Shown: piece after piece, positions 34,656 to 43,647 of the stretch
How the letters are laid out: each line of letters opens with the position of its first letter
Position numbering within the stretch: position 1 is the first letter of the stretch
Assembly (NCBI RefSeq): GCF_038396845.1
Contig: NZ_CP151587.1
Span: 3,694,001-3,758,000, forward strand
Length of the DNA: 64,000 nt
DNA from: Gymnodinialimonas sp. 57CJ19
Lineage (GTDB): Bacteria; Pseudomonadota; Alphaproteobacteria; Rhodobacterales; Rhodobacteraceae
Reading direction: 5' to 3'
Notes under the pieces: generated by a model
What the model saw: the letters and a program-made list of their open reading frames with translations, nothing else
Database searches by the model: none
What the model was told of the DNA's origin: nothing
Translations under genes and position numbers: made by a program

Positions 34656-34687
34656 AATGATTTTCGCCGCATATAGCGAAATTCATC
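34656..34687. promoter_or_regulatory. Candidate Lrp operator between the Lrp pair and ilvC
   Basis: Two arms, AATGATTTTCGC (34656-34667) and GCGAAATTCATC (34676-34687), form an inverted repeat with 10 of 12 positions matching and an 8-base spacer. A further AT-rich GCGATTTTCCGCG lies at about 34699-34711. The array lies in the divergent gap, as expected for an Lrp-type site. Binding is inferred. Confidence 0.5.
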
Positions 34688-34699
34688 GAATTTGAATAG

Positions 34700-35782
<1,083 letters not shown>

Positions 35783-35804
35783 ACGTTTTTCGACACGTAT
35801 TGGG

Positions 35805-35832
35805 AAAGGCAGGTCTTCGGGCCTGCCTTTTT
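35805..35832 (+). terminator. Intrinsic terminator of ilvC
   Basis: A 9-base stem AAAGGCAGG/CCTGCCTTT with an 8-base loop (TCTTCGGG) ends in a run of T, about 23 bases after the ilvC stop. It is a classic Rho-independent terminator. Confidence 0.92.
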
Positions 35833-35931
35833 CGTCAAGCAGAGGACGCGAGGGTGCGACGGCGGCGCTTATCTGATGACACGCGAGGTTGAGGAGTTGA
35901 CGCCCCTGCAAGGGCGGGCGAAGTTACGCGG

Positions 35932-36537
35932 ATGAAGGTTTCCATCCGCCCCGCGGTGACCGCCGACCGCCACGAGATCGCGGCGGCCAGCCGCGACACT
36001 TGGGAAGAGCACCGCACCCGGCAGCCTTATGCCTTCCCCGAGAACGGCTGGGAAATGCTGCTGAAGCGCGACCACGCTCACGCGTTTCTCTCTGGCGAGG
36101 GGTACCCTATCGGAGAGAGCGGCAATCTGTTCGTCGCGGAGGCCGACGGCGTTATTGTCGGCTACGTTCTTCTAAGCTGGCATCTGAGAGACGACGCACC
36201 AGACGCGCACAATGGCTCGATCGTAGATATCTGGGTCGATCCCAAATGGCGCAAGAAGGGCGTGGGCCATAACCTTGTGTCCTTCGCAAAGGAAATGGCG
36301 GAAACGGCGAATTGGGACAATCTTTACGCACAGGTATGGGCTGGTGCCCCGTCGAGTGATTTGTTCGAAACGGCCGGGTTTGCCCCAGCGCACGTCACAT
36401 GGCGCTATGGCCCCGATCGGCCCGCTGCATTGATCGAGCCGCGGGCGAAAAAGAACAATTTAGCGGATGCGGCATGGAAGTGGGCTGTCGCGATTGTTCT
36501 AATTGGACTTTTCATCACGATTATGACCCAAGCATGA
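35932..36537 (+). CDS. GNAT-family N-acetyltransferase with C-terminal membrane anchor
   Basis: A 201-residue protein. Residues 1-155 form a GNAT acetyl-CoA-dependent transferase with GNLFVAEADGVIVGYVLLS, IVDIWVDPKWRKKGVGHNLV (the acetyl-CoA loop, R/KKGVG) and ETAGFAPAHVTWRYG. The last about 22 residues, WAVAIVLIGLFITIMTQA, form a C-terminal transmembrane tail, unusual for this family. The substrate is unknown. Its stop overlaps the start of the next transporter gene by 4 bases, so the two are coupled. Confidence 0.85.
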   Translation: MKVSIRPAVTADRHEIAAASRDTWEEHRTRQPYAFPENGWEMLLKRDHAHAFLSGEGYPIGESGNLFVAEADGVIVGYVLLSWHLRDDAPDAHNGSIVDIWVDPKWRKKGVGHNLVSFAKEMAETANWDNLYAQVWAGAPSSDLFETAGFAPAHVTWRYGPDRPAALIEPRAKKNNLADAAWKWAVAIVLIGLFITIMTQA

Positions 36538-37457
36538 GCACGCCTTCCACCACTAAACCCGGCGTCACAAATTGGCTGCTCGTCATAGCCCTCGGCATTG
36601 TCTGGGGCACCGCATTCATGGGCACGACGCTGGCGCTAGAGGCGATAAGCCTTTGGTGGGTCGCAGCCGGGCGGGTAGCGATCGCGGCGGCGATCTTGTT
36701 GCCGCTCAGCGCCATGATGGGCCAAGGTGTGCAACATATCCGTGGCGCGCGGGCATGGTGCTTTGTGACGGTCATCGGGATCTTCAGCCTTGCCTTGCCG
36801 CTAACTTTGTTGGCGTGGGGCTTGAACTACGTCCCCTCTGCGTTTGCGGGCGTGGCGATGGGGGCAGTCCCGCTGCTCGTTCTGCCACTTGTCGCGATAT
36901 TCTCGCCCGAGGAAGGGATTGGCCCGCGCCGCGTTATTGGCGTCTGCCTTGGCTTTGTGGGGCTTTTGTTATTGGTCGGCCCCGGAGCCTTCGGCGAGGG
37001 CACGATGGGCGGCCGCCTTGCCTGTATGGCCACGGCCGCGTGCTATGCCGTTGGGTCCGTGATGACCCGCCGCGCGCCAAAGATGCCGCCGATTGCTTTC
37101 GCCGCGGCCTCGTTAGCCATGGGCGCGCTGGTTCTGATGCCGTTGGCATGGGTCATGGATGGGCCGCCGCAGATCACCCAAACCTCCGCCGCTTGGGCGT
37201 TGCTCTATACCGCCGCGTTCCCCACGGGTCTGGCAGCAATATTGCGGGTGCAGGTCATCACCTCGGCCGGGTCACTTTTCATGTCATTCACCAGCTACAT
37301 GGTCCCGGTCTGGGCCGTGCTGTTTGGCGTCACCTTGATGGGTGAGGCCCTGCCCCCGCAATTGTTCTGGGCGCTCGGGCTAATCCTGGTGGGGATCGGC
37401 ATCAGCCAATCCCGCGCCTTGCTTCAGCAGCTTCGGCCCAAAACCAAAACCCAATAG
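36534..37457 (+). CDS. EamA/DMT-family transporter
   Basis: A 307-residue inner-membrane protein of the drug/metabolite transporter superfamily with ten predicted helices in two EamA repeats. The first repeat starts WLLVIALGIVWGTAFMGTTL and ends near VGPGAFGEG. The second starts at the loop after MATAACYAVGSVMTRRA and runs to LGLILVGIGISQ. The substrate is not predictable. It overlaps the GNAT gene by 4 bases and overlaps the convergent CAP-domain gene by 34 bases at its 3' end. Confidence 0.88.
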   Translation: MSTPSTTKPGVTNWLLVIALGIVWGTAFMGTTLALEAISLWWVAAGRVAIAAAILLPLSAMMGQGVQHIRGARAWCFVTVIGIFSLALPLTLLAWGLNYVPSAFAGVAMGAVPLLVLPLVAIFSPEEGIGPRRVIGVCLGFVGLLLLVGPGAFGEGTMGGRLACMATAACYAVGSVMTRRAPKMPPIAFAAASLAMGALVLMPLAWVMDGPPQITQTSAAWALLYTAAFPTGLAAILRVQVITSAGSLFMSFTSYMVPVWAVLFGVTLMGEALPPQLFWALGLILVGIGISQSRALLQQLRPKTKTQ

Positions 37458-37915
37458 CCATTCGCTTGTGCGAAACCGAATTGCGTGGCCTGGGCGGCCA
37501 CCATATTGCGGCGATGCCCCGGAGACGCCATGAAGTCCTGGAAAACCTGCGCTGTACTCGCCTGCCCCTGGGCAATGTTCTCGGCGTAGAAACACGCCCT
37601 ATAGCCAGCGGAGCGGATGCGGGACGCAGCGGTCGAGCCATTGGATCCGGTATGGGAGAAGTTACCTGTCCGGCTCATGTCATCCGCATGGGCCTGCGCC
37701 GCCGCTTGCAGCTCTGCGGAATGGCCCAAAGGCCGCCCCAAACCGTTCTGCGCCCGCAGTGCTGACAGCCGGGCACCGGCCGCGGCGATGTCTATGCTTT
37801 GCCCGAAGCTAAGGCGTTGGACGCCAGCGGTTTCCACGCTGGCGGTCTGGGTCGGCGTACAGGCCGAAAGGACAAGAGAGAGCGATACCGAAGCGGTCGC
37901 GAGACGGATCTTCAT
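37424..37915 (-). CDS. CAP (SCP/PR1)-domain lipoprotein
   Basis: A 163-residue lipoprotein. The signal sequence MKIRLATASVSLSLVLSAC ends in a lipobox LSAC with Cys19. The CAP domain follows: LSALRAQNGLGRPLGHSAELQ, AAQAHADDMSRTGNFSHTGSN, RACFYAENIAQGQ and FMASPGHRRNM, with the conserved His and Glu residues of the pocket. CAP-domain function in bacteria is mostly unknown. ATG 37915 was chosen for the signal peptide; the open frame goes 17 residues further without one. It overlaps the convergent EamA gene by 34 bases. Confidence 0.9.
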   Translation of the reverse strand: MKIRLATASVSLSLVLSACTPTQTASVETAGVQRLSFGQSIDIAAAGARLSALRAQNGLGRPLGHSAELQAAAQAHADDMSRTGNFSHTGSNGSTAASRIRSAGYRACFYAENIAQGQASTAQVFQDFMASPGHRRNMVAAQATQFGFAQANGYWVLVLGRSC

Positions 37916-38109
37916 TTTGTGATCCCTTATATGTTTGCTCGATGCCTTTGAGGATGCCCGAGGCACCCGATTGGTTCAAGGGGAAGCGATTTACGTCCCT
38001 TCCTTACCTCATATTCTGACCTGTGGATATGCGGGTTAAAGGTTCGTTTAAGGCAATACTTGAATCAAATTTAGGTAAATAGTCCCACAAAAGGGTTGCA
38101 CAAATGATA

Positions 38110-39453
38110 TTACCCGCGCCCAGCGAGGTCCTGCGCAAGATGCCGCTGACGCGCCAGATGTGGTGCCATTTCAAGGGAAGCCATCTGCCCGTCGCGCACC
38201 ACGACACGCCCCTCGACGATCAATTCGCGCACCCGCCGTGGCCCCGCCAGAAGCAGTGCCGCCATGTCCCAGCTGCCCGCAGCCTCCACCCCGGTCATGT
38301 CCCAAACGGCTATGTCAGCCCGGAAGCCCGGCGCGATCTGCCCGATCTCTTGCCCGCGCCCCAACACCTCGGCCCCGCCACGGGTGGCGATCCGCAGCGC
38401 CTCTCGCGCGGACATGGCGCCCGGCCCGCTGACAACGCGCTGCAACAGCATCGTTTGACGCGCCTCGTCCACCAAAGAGCCCGCATCGTTCGAGGCAGAG
38501 CCGTCAACGCCAAGCCCAACCTTCACCCCCGCATCGCGCATCGCACGCACCGGCGCGATACCTGACGCGAGGCGGCAGTTCGAACACGGGCAATGGGCAA
38601 CGCCCGTGCCGGAGCGCGCAAACAGATCAATCTCAGCCCCGTCCAGCTTCACACAATGGGCATGCCATACGTCGTCGCCGGTCCACCCCAGATCCTCGGC
38701 GTATTGGCCGGGGCGGCAGCCGAACTTCTCGAGCGAATAGGCGATATCCTCATCGTTCTCGGCCAGGTGGGTGTGCAGCATGACGCCCTTGTCACGGGCC
38801 AGGATCGCGGCGTCGCGCATCAGCTCTCGGCTGACAGAGAAGGGCGAGCACGGCGCGACACCCACGCGGCACATGGAGCCGGGGGCAGGATCGTGAAAGG
38901 CGTCGATGACGCGGATGCAGTCCTCCAGGATCGCGGCCTCATCCTCAACCAAGGCGTCCGGCGGCAAGCCCCCGTCCGACACGCCAATCGACATTGCGCC
39001 GCGCGTCGGTTGGAACCGCAAGCCCACCTGCGACGCCGCCGCAATGGAATCGTCTAAACGTGAGCCATTGGGGAACAGATACATATGGTCCGATGAGGTC
39101 GAGCACCCCGACAAAGCCAGCTCCGCCAAGCCGATCACGGCAGAAGTTTCCATATGATCGGGCGTGAAGCGCGACCAGATCGGGTAAAGCGTTTGCAGCC
39201 AGCCAAACAGCGCCGCGTCCTGCGCGCCGGGCACGGCACGGGTCAGGGATTGAAAAAGGTGGTGGTGCGTGTTCACCAATCCGGGCGTCACCAGGCAATC
39301 GCTGCAATCCATCGCGGGTGCATCGGCTTCAAGCCCTTGGCCGATCTGGGAGACCTGCCCATCGCGCAGCAAGATATCGACGTCGCGCAGCTCGGTTTCC
39401 GCGTCGTCCATCGTTAGGCAATGGCTCACATTTCGCAGGATCAGATCAGCCAT
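38110..39453 (-). CDS. Amidohydrolase, 8-oxoguanine deaminase-like
   Basis: A 447-residue metal-dependent deaminase of the AtzC/guanine-deaminase group. Residues VTPGLVNTHHHLFQSLTRAV near 55-74 carry the first metal histidines. Others are in VMLHTHLAENDEDI and WHAHCVKLDGAEI, and the later Asp is in LGVDGSASNDAG. The sequence pattern after HHHLFQSLTR (GAQDAALFGWLQTLYPIW) resembles characterised 8-oxoguanine deaminases, which turn oxidised guanine into urate. That identity is family-based, so guanine or a related purine remains possible. It overlaps the phosphatase gene by 8 bases. Confidence 0.82.
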   Translation of the reverse strand: MADLILRNVSHCLTMDDAETELRDVDILLRDGQVSQIGQGLEADAPAMDCSDCLVTPGLVNTHHHLFQSLTRAVPGAQDAALFGWLQTLYPIWSRFTPDHMETSAVIGLAELALSGCSTSSDHMYLFPNGSRLDDSIAAASQVGLRFQPTRGAMSIGVSDGGLPPDALVEDEAAILEDCIRVIDAFHDPAPGSMCRVGVAPCSPFSVSRELMRDAAILARDKGVMLHTHLAENDEDIAYSLEKFGCRPGQYAEDLGWTGDDVWHAHCVKLDGAEIDLFARSGTGVAHCPCSNCRLASGIAPVRAMRDAGVKVGLGVDGSASNDAGSLVDEARQTMLLQRVVSGPGAMSAREALRIATRGGAEVLGRGQEIGQIAPGFRADIAVWDMTGVEAAGSWDMAALLLAGPRRVRELIVEGRVVVRDGQMASLEMAPHLARQRHLAQDLAGRG

Positions 39454-40243
39454 TTACAACCCCTTGCAGTAGAGCCAGCGCCTCAGCGTGCAGCGCGGGC
39501 GAGGCCGCTGCTATGGCCCGCCCACCTTCATGGACCGGGCCGCCGTTCCAATCGGTGACAACCCCGCCTGCGGCCTGAACGACGGCCACGGGTGCTGCGA
39601 TGTCATAGCTTTGCAAACCCGCTTCGATCACCAGATCAATCTGACCCGCCGCCAAAAGCGCATAGGCGTAGCAGTCGCAGCCATAGCGGGTCAGTTGCAC
39701 CCGGTCGCGCACCGCCTCGAACCCCAAACGCTCCGCATCGGTCCCAACCTCGGGGAAAGTCGTGAACAACGTGGCCTCGGCCAAGCTGGCAGAGGGGGAC
39801 ACGCCCAAATCCCGTGGCCCCAGAGGGCCGTCCATCTGGGCGCGACCAAAGCCGCCCTCGAACCGCTCGCCAATATAGGGTTGGTCGATGATGCCGTAGA
39901 TCGGCCCGTTTGCATCGCACAGGGCGATCAACACGCCCCAAGTGGGGGCGCCGGACACGAACCCACGGGTGCCGTCGATCGGGTCGAGAACCCAGGTCAG
40001 GCCGCTGGTGCCGTCCTTGAAGCCCTCTTCCTCGCCCAAGATCGCGTCGTCGGGGCGGTACTCGGCCAAAAGCGCCCGCATGGCGGCTTCGGACGCGCGG
40101 TCGGCAACGGTGACTGGATCGTAGCTGTCCGTCTCCTTGGATGTGGTGCCTAGACCGCCACGTCGGAAGTGCGGCAAGATCGCGGCCCGCGCGGCGTCTG
40201 CCATCATATGGGCCGTGGCCATCAGCGCCTGTTCATCCCGCAT
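39446..40243 (-). CDS. Inositol-phosphatase-family protein, histidinol-phosphatase-like
   Basis: A 265-residue Mg-dependent, Li-sensitive type phosphatase (IMPase fold). The metal sites are EEEGFKDG (Glu), VLDPIDGTRGFVSGAPTW (Asp-Asp) and LQSYDIAAPVAVVQAAGGVVT (C-terminal Asp). The pattern with TKSKETDSYDPVTVADRASE and the FVSG loop is close to HisN, the histidinol-phosphate phosphatase of this fold, but a general monophosphatase remains possible. ATG 40243 has GGAG at 8 bases; the ATG at 40249 is too near it. It shares 8 bases with the downstream deaminase. Confidence 0.82.
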   Translation of the reverse strand: MRDEQALMATAHMMADAARAAILPHFRRGGLGTTSKETDSYDPVTVADRASEAAMRALLAEYRPDDAILGEEEGFKDGTSGLTWVLDPIDGTRGFVSGAPTWGVLIALCDANGPIYGIIDQPYIGERFEGGFGRAQMDGPLGPRDLGVSPSASLAEATLFTTFPEVGTDAERLGFEAVRDRVQLTRYGCDCYAYALLAAGQIDLVIEAGLQSYDIAAPVAVVQAAGGVVTDWNGGPVHEGGRAIAAASPALHAEALALLQGVVNG

Positions 40244-40375
40244 CTGCATCGCTCCGCTAATCCAATCGCGATGGGCGTGACACGGGGCGGGCGCAGGCGT
40301 CAAGGTTCTGGTGCTGGCAGTGGCCCGATGTTGCCGATAGGAATGCCCAAACAGGTTTACGTTGGAGAGACAGCC

Positions 40376-41344
40376 ATGCGCGCATTCGTCGTGAGCGATC
40401 ACGCAACAGCCCCATCCGTGATCGAGATGCCGACGCCCACCCCCGGCCCTGGCCAGGTGCGCATCCGCATTCATGCCTGCGCGCTGAACTTCGCGGATTT
40501 GCTTATGGCGAAGGGTACGTATCAAGACACCCCCGCGCTGCCCTTCGCGTTGGGAATGGAGGTCGCAGGCGTGGTCGAGGCATTGGGCGACGGCGTCACT
40601 AGCCCCGCCATCGGCACCCGTGTTGCGGTGTTCGAGGGCTCGGGCGGGTTGGCCGAGGCCGGTGTATTCAGCGCAGAACGCTGCGTGGCGATCCCCGACT
40701 CCATGCCGTTCGAGCAGGCGGCGGGGTTTATTGTGGCTTACGGGACATCGCATCTGGCGCTGACCGATCGGGGGCATGTGAAGAAGGGCGACCGGCTGCT
40801 GGTTCTGGGTGCGGCGGGCGGTGTCGGGCTGACGGCGGTAGAATTGGGCGCGAAGATGGGGGCCGAGGTTATCGCCGTGGCGCGGGGCCCTGAAAAGCTG
40901 GCCATCGCCAAAGCCGCAGGCGCGGCCCATGTGTTGGACAGCGAAACCGCAGACCTACGCGCCGAGATCAAGGCGCTCGGCGGCGCCGATGTGGTCTATG
41001 ACGCCGTTGGGGGCGACAATTTCAAGGCGGCCATGCGAGCAACAAACCCCGGCGGGCGCATCATCGTGATCGGCTTTGCCAGCGGCGACATTCCCCAGAT
41101 CCCGGCCAATCACCTGTTGGTCAAGAACATCGACGTCGTAGGCTTCTATTGGGGGGGCTACCTGAAGTGGGCGCCTGAACGGCTGGCCAAGAGCCTTTCG
41201 CAATTGATGGAGATGTACGAGGCCGGGCAGTTAACCCTGCACATCGGCGCGACTTTCCCGTTGGACGACGCGGGCGAGGCGATGGAGCTGTTACGGTCCC
41301 GGAAAGCATCGGGCAAGGTCGTGGTCACGATCGCTCAATCGTAG
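40376..41344 (+). CDS. NADPH:quinone oxidoreductase, zinc-free MDR family
   Basis: A 322-residue medium-chain reductase. The N-terminal domain shows the quinone-reductase signature ALNFADLLMAKGTYQDTPALP. The cofactor fold is GAAGGVGLTAVELGAKMGAEVI, with QAAGFIVAYGTSHLAL before it, and there are no structural or catalytic zinc cysteines. The C-terminus has GGRIIVIGFASGDIPQIPAN and FYWGGYLKWAPE. It reduces quinones or enals with NADPH; which substrate is unknown. The start follows GGAGAGACAGCC. Confidence 0.9.
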   Translation: MRAFVVSDHATAPSVIEMPTPTPGPGQVRIRIHACALNFADLLMAKGTYQDTPALPFALGMEVAGVVEALGDGVTSPAIGTRVAVFEGSGGLAEAGVFSAERCVAIPDSMPFEQAAGFIVAYGTSHLALTDRGHVKKGDRLLVLGAAGGVGLTAVELGAKMGAEVIAVARGPEKLAIAKAAGAAHVLDSETADLRAEIKALGGADVVYDAVGGDNFKAAMRATNPGGRIIVIGFASGDIPQIPANHLLVKNIDVVGFYWGGYLKWAPERLAKSLSQLMEMYEAGQLTLHIGATFPLDDAGEAMELLRSRKASGKVVVTIAQS

Positions 41345-41345
41345 A

Positions 41346-41361
41346 CCGGGCCTCGGCCCGG
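41346..41361. terminator. Hairpin between convergent quinone reductase and LysR genes
   Basis: CCGGGCC and GGCCCGG are separated by two bases in the 33-base gap between the convergent genes. The real loop would open to six bases. There is no T-run on either side, so only a partial terminator role is likely. Confidence 0.35.
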
Positions 41362-41377
41362 GAACGGTCCACGCCAT

Positions 41378-42232
41378 CTATATCGCGTGATACGCCTGCC
41401 GGATCAGCGTCACCAGTTCATCCACCGGTTCAGAGCGGGCAAGCTCGGACCGGTACATGTTGATCCGAATACGCGGCAGCGTGGGCAGAGCCCCGTTATG
41501 GGGCACCATGGTCGTGTAGGGCGATTCGGTCCCCTCGATGACCGCATGAACCGCAAGGTCAGCACTGACCGAGACCTCGACGGCGCGCATCTTGTCGGAT
41601 TCCACGGCCATTTCCCAAGAAATCCCAGCTGAATCGAGCGCGGCAAGGGCGGGGCCGCGAAAGATGCAATCACGCTCGAACGCAAGGCGCAGGGGGCGTT
41701 GCTTCCACATCTGCCCCTCTTTCGCACCGATCCAGACCATCGGGCGTTCCAACAAGGTCTCTCCGCCGCGATCCACGTCCTCTTCGGTGGTCAGGATCAC
41801 GTCCGCATCGCCGCGCTCGAACGCGGCCTTCAAGCTGACAGTGCCACGGGACAAAAGCTGCACTTTCATCCGGGGATAAGCGGTGCAGAAGCGTTGCAAC
41901 ACGCCGGGGATCGCCGGATAGACCACATCGCCCGGCACGCCGAGAATGATCTCTCCCTCATATTCCGTTGCGGTGAGGCGACCTAGAACTTCGTCGTTCA
42001 ACTCCAGCATGCGGCGGGCATAGCCCAACATCTGTTCGCCCGCGCCGGTCAGGTTCAGCTTGCGCGTCGTGCGGTCAAACAACCCCACATCCAACGCCTC
42101 TTCCAGCCGCTTGAGCTGCATGGAGACCGCCGATTGGGTCAGGTTCAGAAAGCTCGACGCTTTCGTGACACCGCCTGCGTCCACCACGGTGACAAAGGCC
42201 CTCAGAGAGGTCAGATCGAGATTACGCGCCAT
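41378..42232 (-). CDS. LysR-family regulator
   Basis: A 284-residue LysR regulator. The winged helix (3-62) has LTSLRAFVTVVDAGGVTKAS, LNLTQSAVSMQLKRLEEALDV and LFDRTTRKLNLTGAGEQML. The effector domain starts at about 92 with GEIILGVPGDVVYPAIPGVL, and later has SADLAVHAVIEGT. It resembles the LrhA/HexA subgroup in length and start. It is divergent from the DUF1127 gene with 122 bases between; that small gene is a likely target, by position only. Confidence 0.88.
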   Translation of the reverse strand: MARNLDLTSLRAFVTVVDAGGVTKASSFLNLTQSAVSMQLKRLEEALDVGLFDRTTRKLNLTGAGEQMLGYARRMLELNDEVLGRLTATEYEGEIILGVPGDVVYPAIPGVLQRFCTAYPRMKVQLLSRGTVSLKAAFERGDADVILTTEEDVDRGGETLLERPMVWIGAKEGQMWKQRPLRLAFERDCIFRGPALAALDSAGISWEMAVESDKMRAVEVSVSADLAVHAVIEGTESPYTTMVPHNGALPTLPRIRINMYRSELARSEPVDELVTLIRQAYHAI

Positions 42233-42354
42233 CCATCAATTCCCGTGATGATTAACTTCAAGAACATTCACTATCAAAATGATTTCAGCACGTCCATACA
42301 TCACATATCGGAATGATATTCGACCACTTCGTCACGATATGAAAAGGAAACGCC

Positions 42355-42591
42355 ATGGCTCATCTGCCCCTCACCCGCCCTCATCAGGCCACCCTGTCGG
42401 AAGCCGTGGCGGCCTGCGCACCCAAGGCGCATGTGTCGCTGTTGCAGCGTGTCATCGGCGTATGGCGCCAACGCCAACACCTCAAGCGCCTACCGGCCCA
42501 GATGCGTCGCGATATCGGCTTGACCGACGCGCAAATCGCCCGCGAAACCCAGCGACCTCTGTGGGATGTGCCGCAAAATTGGCGCAACTGA
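42355..42591 (+). CDS. DUF1127 protein
   Basis: A 78-residue protein ending in the DUF1127 signature: VIGVWRQRQHLKRLPAQMRR and DIGLTDAQIARETQRPLWDV. Small arginine-rich DUF1127 proteins are common in alphaproteobacteria, and some bind RNA or affect phosphate and carbon responses. The function of this one is unknown. The gene has AAAGGAAACGCC ahead of ATG. It is preceded by a divergent LysR regulator and followed by a hairpin at 42621. Confidence 0.85.
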   Translation: MAHLPLTRPHQATLSEAVAACAPKAHVSLLQRVIGVWRQRQHLKRLPAQMRRDIGLTDAQIARETQRPLWDVPQNWRN

Positions 42592-42620
42592 AGGTCGAGG
42601 CGCACAAAAGAGGAAAAAAC

Positions 42621-42649
42621 ACGGCCCTTGCAGGTTTTGCAGGGGCCGT
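42621..42649. terminator. Hairpin after DUF1127 gene
   Basis: ACGGCCCTTGCA and TGCAGGGGCCGT pair with one mismatch around a 5-base loop. On the plus strand it is followed only by TTCGC; on the minus strand by TTTTTT, since an A-run precedes it. It probably limits read-through from DUF1127 into the next gene, although the U-run favours the minus direction. Confidence 0.6.
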
Positions 42650-42731
42650 TCGCTTGAAAAATGTCACGACCTGCACGATATTCACCCCAAGAGGCCCGAC
42701 ATCCGGGCTCAGTGTTTTAATGGAGAACCCC

Positions 42732-43490
42732 ATGGCTGAATATCAGACGATGCGCTCCCAAGGCATGGCCGGCTCCGCCGCGGAGTTGGACCAAGGCCTG
42801 CGCGCCCACATGAACAAGGTCTACGGCACGATGTCGATCGGCCTGTTGATCACCTTCGCCGCCGCTTGGGCGTTCGGGTCCAACCCGGCGCTTCTGTCGC
42901 TGCTCAATGATCCGGTGACGTTCCAACCCACGATCCTTGGCTATATCGTCATGTTTGCGCCCCTCGGCATGATCTTCGCGTTCGGCGCGATCATCACCAG
43001 GGCTTCGGCCGCTGCCGCGCAATTGTTCTTCTACGCGTTCGCCGCCGTCATGGGCATGTCGATCAGCTATATCTTCGCGGTCTTTACAGGCGCGTCGATT
43101 GTGCAGGCGTTCCTTGTAACCTCGGCCGCATTTGCGGGCCTGAGCCTGTTTGGCTACGTGACCAAGCGCGATATTTCGGGCTGGGGTGCGTTCTTGATGA
43201 TGGGCCTGATCGGCGGCATCGTCCTGATGCTACTGTCCTTCGCCCTGTCGGCGTTTTGGGGCATCGTAATCCCCGGCTTCGATCTGGCGCTGTCGGCGTT
43301 GCTGCTGTTGGTCTTCGCGGGTCTGACCGCCTACCACACACAGGCGATCAAGCAGGAGTACATCGACCATGCACAGCACGGCGATAGCGAGTGGATCGCG
43401 AAATCTGCGATCATGGGCGCGCTGAACCTCTATATGTCGTTCATCAACATGTTCATGATCATCCTCAGCTTCCTCGGCAACCGCGAGTAA
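42732..43490 (+). CDS. Bax inhibitor-1 (YccA/YbhL) family membrane protein
   Basis: A 252-residue BI-1 family protein with seven predicted helices. The N-terminal cytosolic part MAEYQTMRSQGMAGSAAELDQG leads into HMNKVYGTMSIGLLITFAAAW. Later segments are FFYAFAAVMGMSISYIFAVF, VTKRDISGWGAFLMMGLIGG and LTAYHTQAIKQEYI (containing the family's pore-side Asp/Glu region), ending LNLYMSFINMFMIILSFLG. In other bacteria the family is linked to calcium leak or protease control (YccA with FtsH). The precise role here is unknown. It ends at a strong terminator. Confidence 0.93.
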   Translation: MAEYQTMRSQGMAGSAAELDQGLRAHMNKVYGTMSIGLLITFAAAWAFGSNPALLSLLNDPVTFQPTILGYIVMFAPLGMIFAFGAIITRASAAAAQLFFYAFAAVMGMSISYIFAVFTGASIVQAFLVTSAAFAGLSLFGYVTKRDISGWGAFLMMGLIGGIVLMLLSFALSAFWGIVIPGFDLALSALLLLVFAGLTAYHTQAIKQEYIDHAQHGDSEWIAKSAIMGALNLYMSFINMFMIILSFLGNRE

Positions 43491-43510
43491 TCTGACGACA
43501 CGATTGATAC

Positions 43511-43541
43511 AAAAGGGTCGCCGTCGGGGCGGCCCTTTTTT
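43511..43541 (+). terminator. Intrinsic terminator after BI-1 gene
   Basis: AAAAGGGTCGCC and GGCGGCCCTTTT pair with one mismatch around a short loop and run into TTTTTT, about 20 bases after the stop. It is a strong Rho-independent terminator. Confidence 0.9.
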
Positions 43542-43647
43542 GTTGCGTCCCGTTGCCCATGTGCCCAGAACACGGCCGCGGGCCGAGGGTTCCACTGGGG
43601 TAGTTCCCATTGGCTCTAGAAGCTGCTGTGTCCGGGGGAAAAACAGC

